NCBI GenBank assembly: GCA_050116035.1
Contig: JASFPJ010000175.1
Span: 1-6,909, forward strand
Length of the DNA: 6,909 bases
Source: SOIA01 sp050116035
GTDB lineage: Bacteria > Acidobacteriota > Aminicenantia > Aminicenantales > Aminicenantaceae
Direction of reading: 5' to 3'
A program made the translations under genes and the position numbers. This document shows, one piece after another, positions 6,200 to 6,909 of this stretch (positions are counted from its first letter, which is position 1; the number at the start of each line of letters is the position of its first letter). The notes under the pieces were generated by a model that was given only the letters and a program-made list of their open reading frames with translations, was not told the origin of the DNA and did not search any database.

Positions 6200-6909
6200 G
6201 GCATGCAGCTCATAATGCATTGTCCTCTCATTCAAGACAACATAGTAAATAATATCGTCATAGACCGTGTATTGACTGCTAAAGGATGCCGTGCCTGTCA
6301 GCACCCTGAACTCCGGATCCAGTGGAAAAGCAAAGTCCCGCTTCACAGTATTCCCTTGGAGATCGAGGACCACTAGTTCATAAAGAGAATCTTTCTGGTC
6401 ATAGGTGGTCACATATATTTTCTTTTGCTGGATTTTCATGCTGGTGAAAGCTGGGTAATAATCTTTAATGAGGTAGTTGAACCTCTGCTTCAGTTCCTCC
6501 CATCTCTCGGATGCCCGCAATTCCTGCCAGAATTCCTTTTTGTACTTGTCCGGGACCTTAACCTTGCGATATTTCTTTTCGATATCGAAAAGATGTTCCC
6601 CGGTGTTAGAAAAGACCGTGATAAAAAATCCTCTCCGAGTATCGCCCACATAAATCTTATTATCCTGGACAGCCACCTCTAAACAATCAGGAATGACTTC
6701 GTAATCCACTTTAACGATTTTTGTGCCGGGTCGGGGCGGAGGCAGAAGCTGGGGTGGATTACCTTGATAGATTTCTTTAATGGGCTTGAGTTCGGAATCG
6801 TAAATATTCACAGCGTGAATAAACGGGACTGTGCCCTCTACCCTTTTGAGCGGAAGGCCGACGTAATTCGAGTCCGTTTGCATCAGCGGGTAGTATACAT
6901 AAAAATAGG
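6182..6909 (-). CDS. 6-bladed beta-propeller family protein (5' part outside window)
   Basis: The minus-strand frame is open to the window edge, so the visible 241 residues are the C-terminal part; an internal ATG at 6883 is not the likely start because coding (YFYVYYPL) continues above it. Blade-like units recur: DNKIYVGDTRRGFFITVFSNTGEHLFDI, then KKIYVTTYDQKDSLYELVVLDLQGNTVKR, then DDIIYYVVLNERTMHYEL, each a hydrophobic strand, a turn and an outer strand. This resembles the 6-bladed propeller (NHL/DUF5128-like) proteins common in Bacteroidota and Aminicenantes, usually secreted or lipid-anchored; the signal region is outside the window. A charged helical insert (KVKVPDKYKKEFWQELRASE onward) separates the first two blades shown. 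The gene lies 201 bases upstream of the permease on the same strand, but the permease has its own promoter. Function unknown. Confidence 0.75.
   Translation of the reverse strand, partial: YFYVYYPLMQTDSNYVGLPLKRVEGTVPFIHAVNIYDSELKPIKEIYQGNPPQLLPPPRPGTKIVKVDYEVIPDCLEVAVQDNKIYVGDTRRGFFITVFSNTGEHLFDIEKKYRKVKVPDKYKKEFWQELRASERWEELKQRFNYLIKDYYPAFTSMKIQQKKIYVTTYDQKDSLYELVVLDLQGNTVKRDFAFPLDPEFRVLTGTASFSSQYTVYDDIIYYVVLNERTMHYELHASSIVQ

Overview
The window looks like chromosomal DNA from an uncultured-type, moderate-GC bacterium. The best guess is Candidatus Aminicenantes or a related Acidobacteriota-type lineage. The pointers are a duplicated-core MacB/FtsX-like permease with no ATPase beside it, a 6-bladed beta-propeller protein next to it, a twin-arginine-exported DUF3795 protein, an ECF-like sigma factor with a C-terminal Cys cluster, and a uroporphyrinogen-decarboxylase-like methyltransferase. 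This placement rests on gene style alone and is tentative. I saw no mobile element, CRISPR array, tRNA or rRNA.

Layout. On the minus strand at the left edge is a DUF3795 gene that runs off the window (410 to 1). It begins with a Tat-type signal and has a second, very strong ribosome site in frame at its DUF3795 domain. Upstream of it on the same strand is an ECF-like sigma factor (1269 to 532). A 77-base divergent region separates the sigma gene from a plus-strand pair: a fold-type-I PLP aminotransferase (1347-2465) and a URO-D-family protein (2469-3512). The ribosome site of the second gene overlaps the end of the first, so the two are almost certainly co-translated. Convergent to this pair is a large minus-strand ABC permease (5980 to 3641). 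Its upstream gap (5981-6181) carries a textbook sigma-54 -24/-12 element and two dyad sites whose centres are 21 bp apart. The right edge holds the 3' part of a beta-propeller gene, also on the minus strand.

How the genes may work together. The aminotransferase and URO-D pair is probably one metabolic unit of unknown substrate. The permease is predicted to be an inducible envelope transporter controlled by an NtrC-type activator through sigma-54. The sigma factor and the DUF3795 protein are both cysteine-rich neighbours and could form a small regulatory pair, but nothing in the sequence proves this.

The most noteworthy items are the sigma-54 control region of the permease, the possible two-compartment DUF3795 protein, and the near-consensus promoter lying inside the apparent 5' end of the sigma-factor reading frame.
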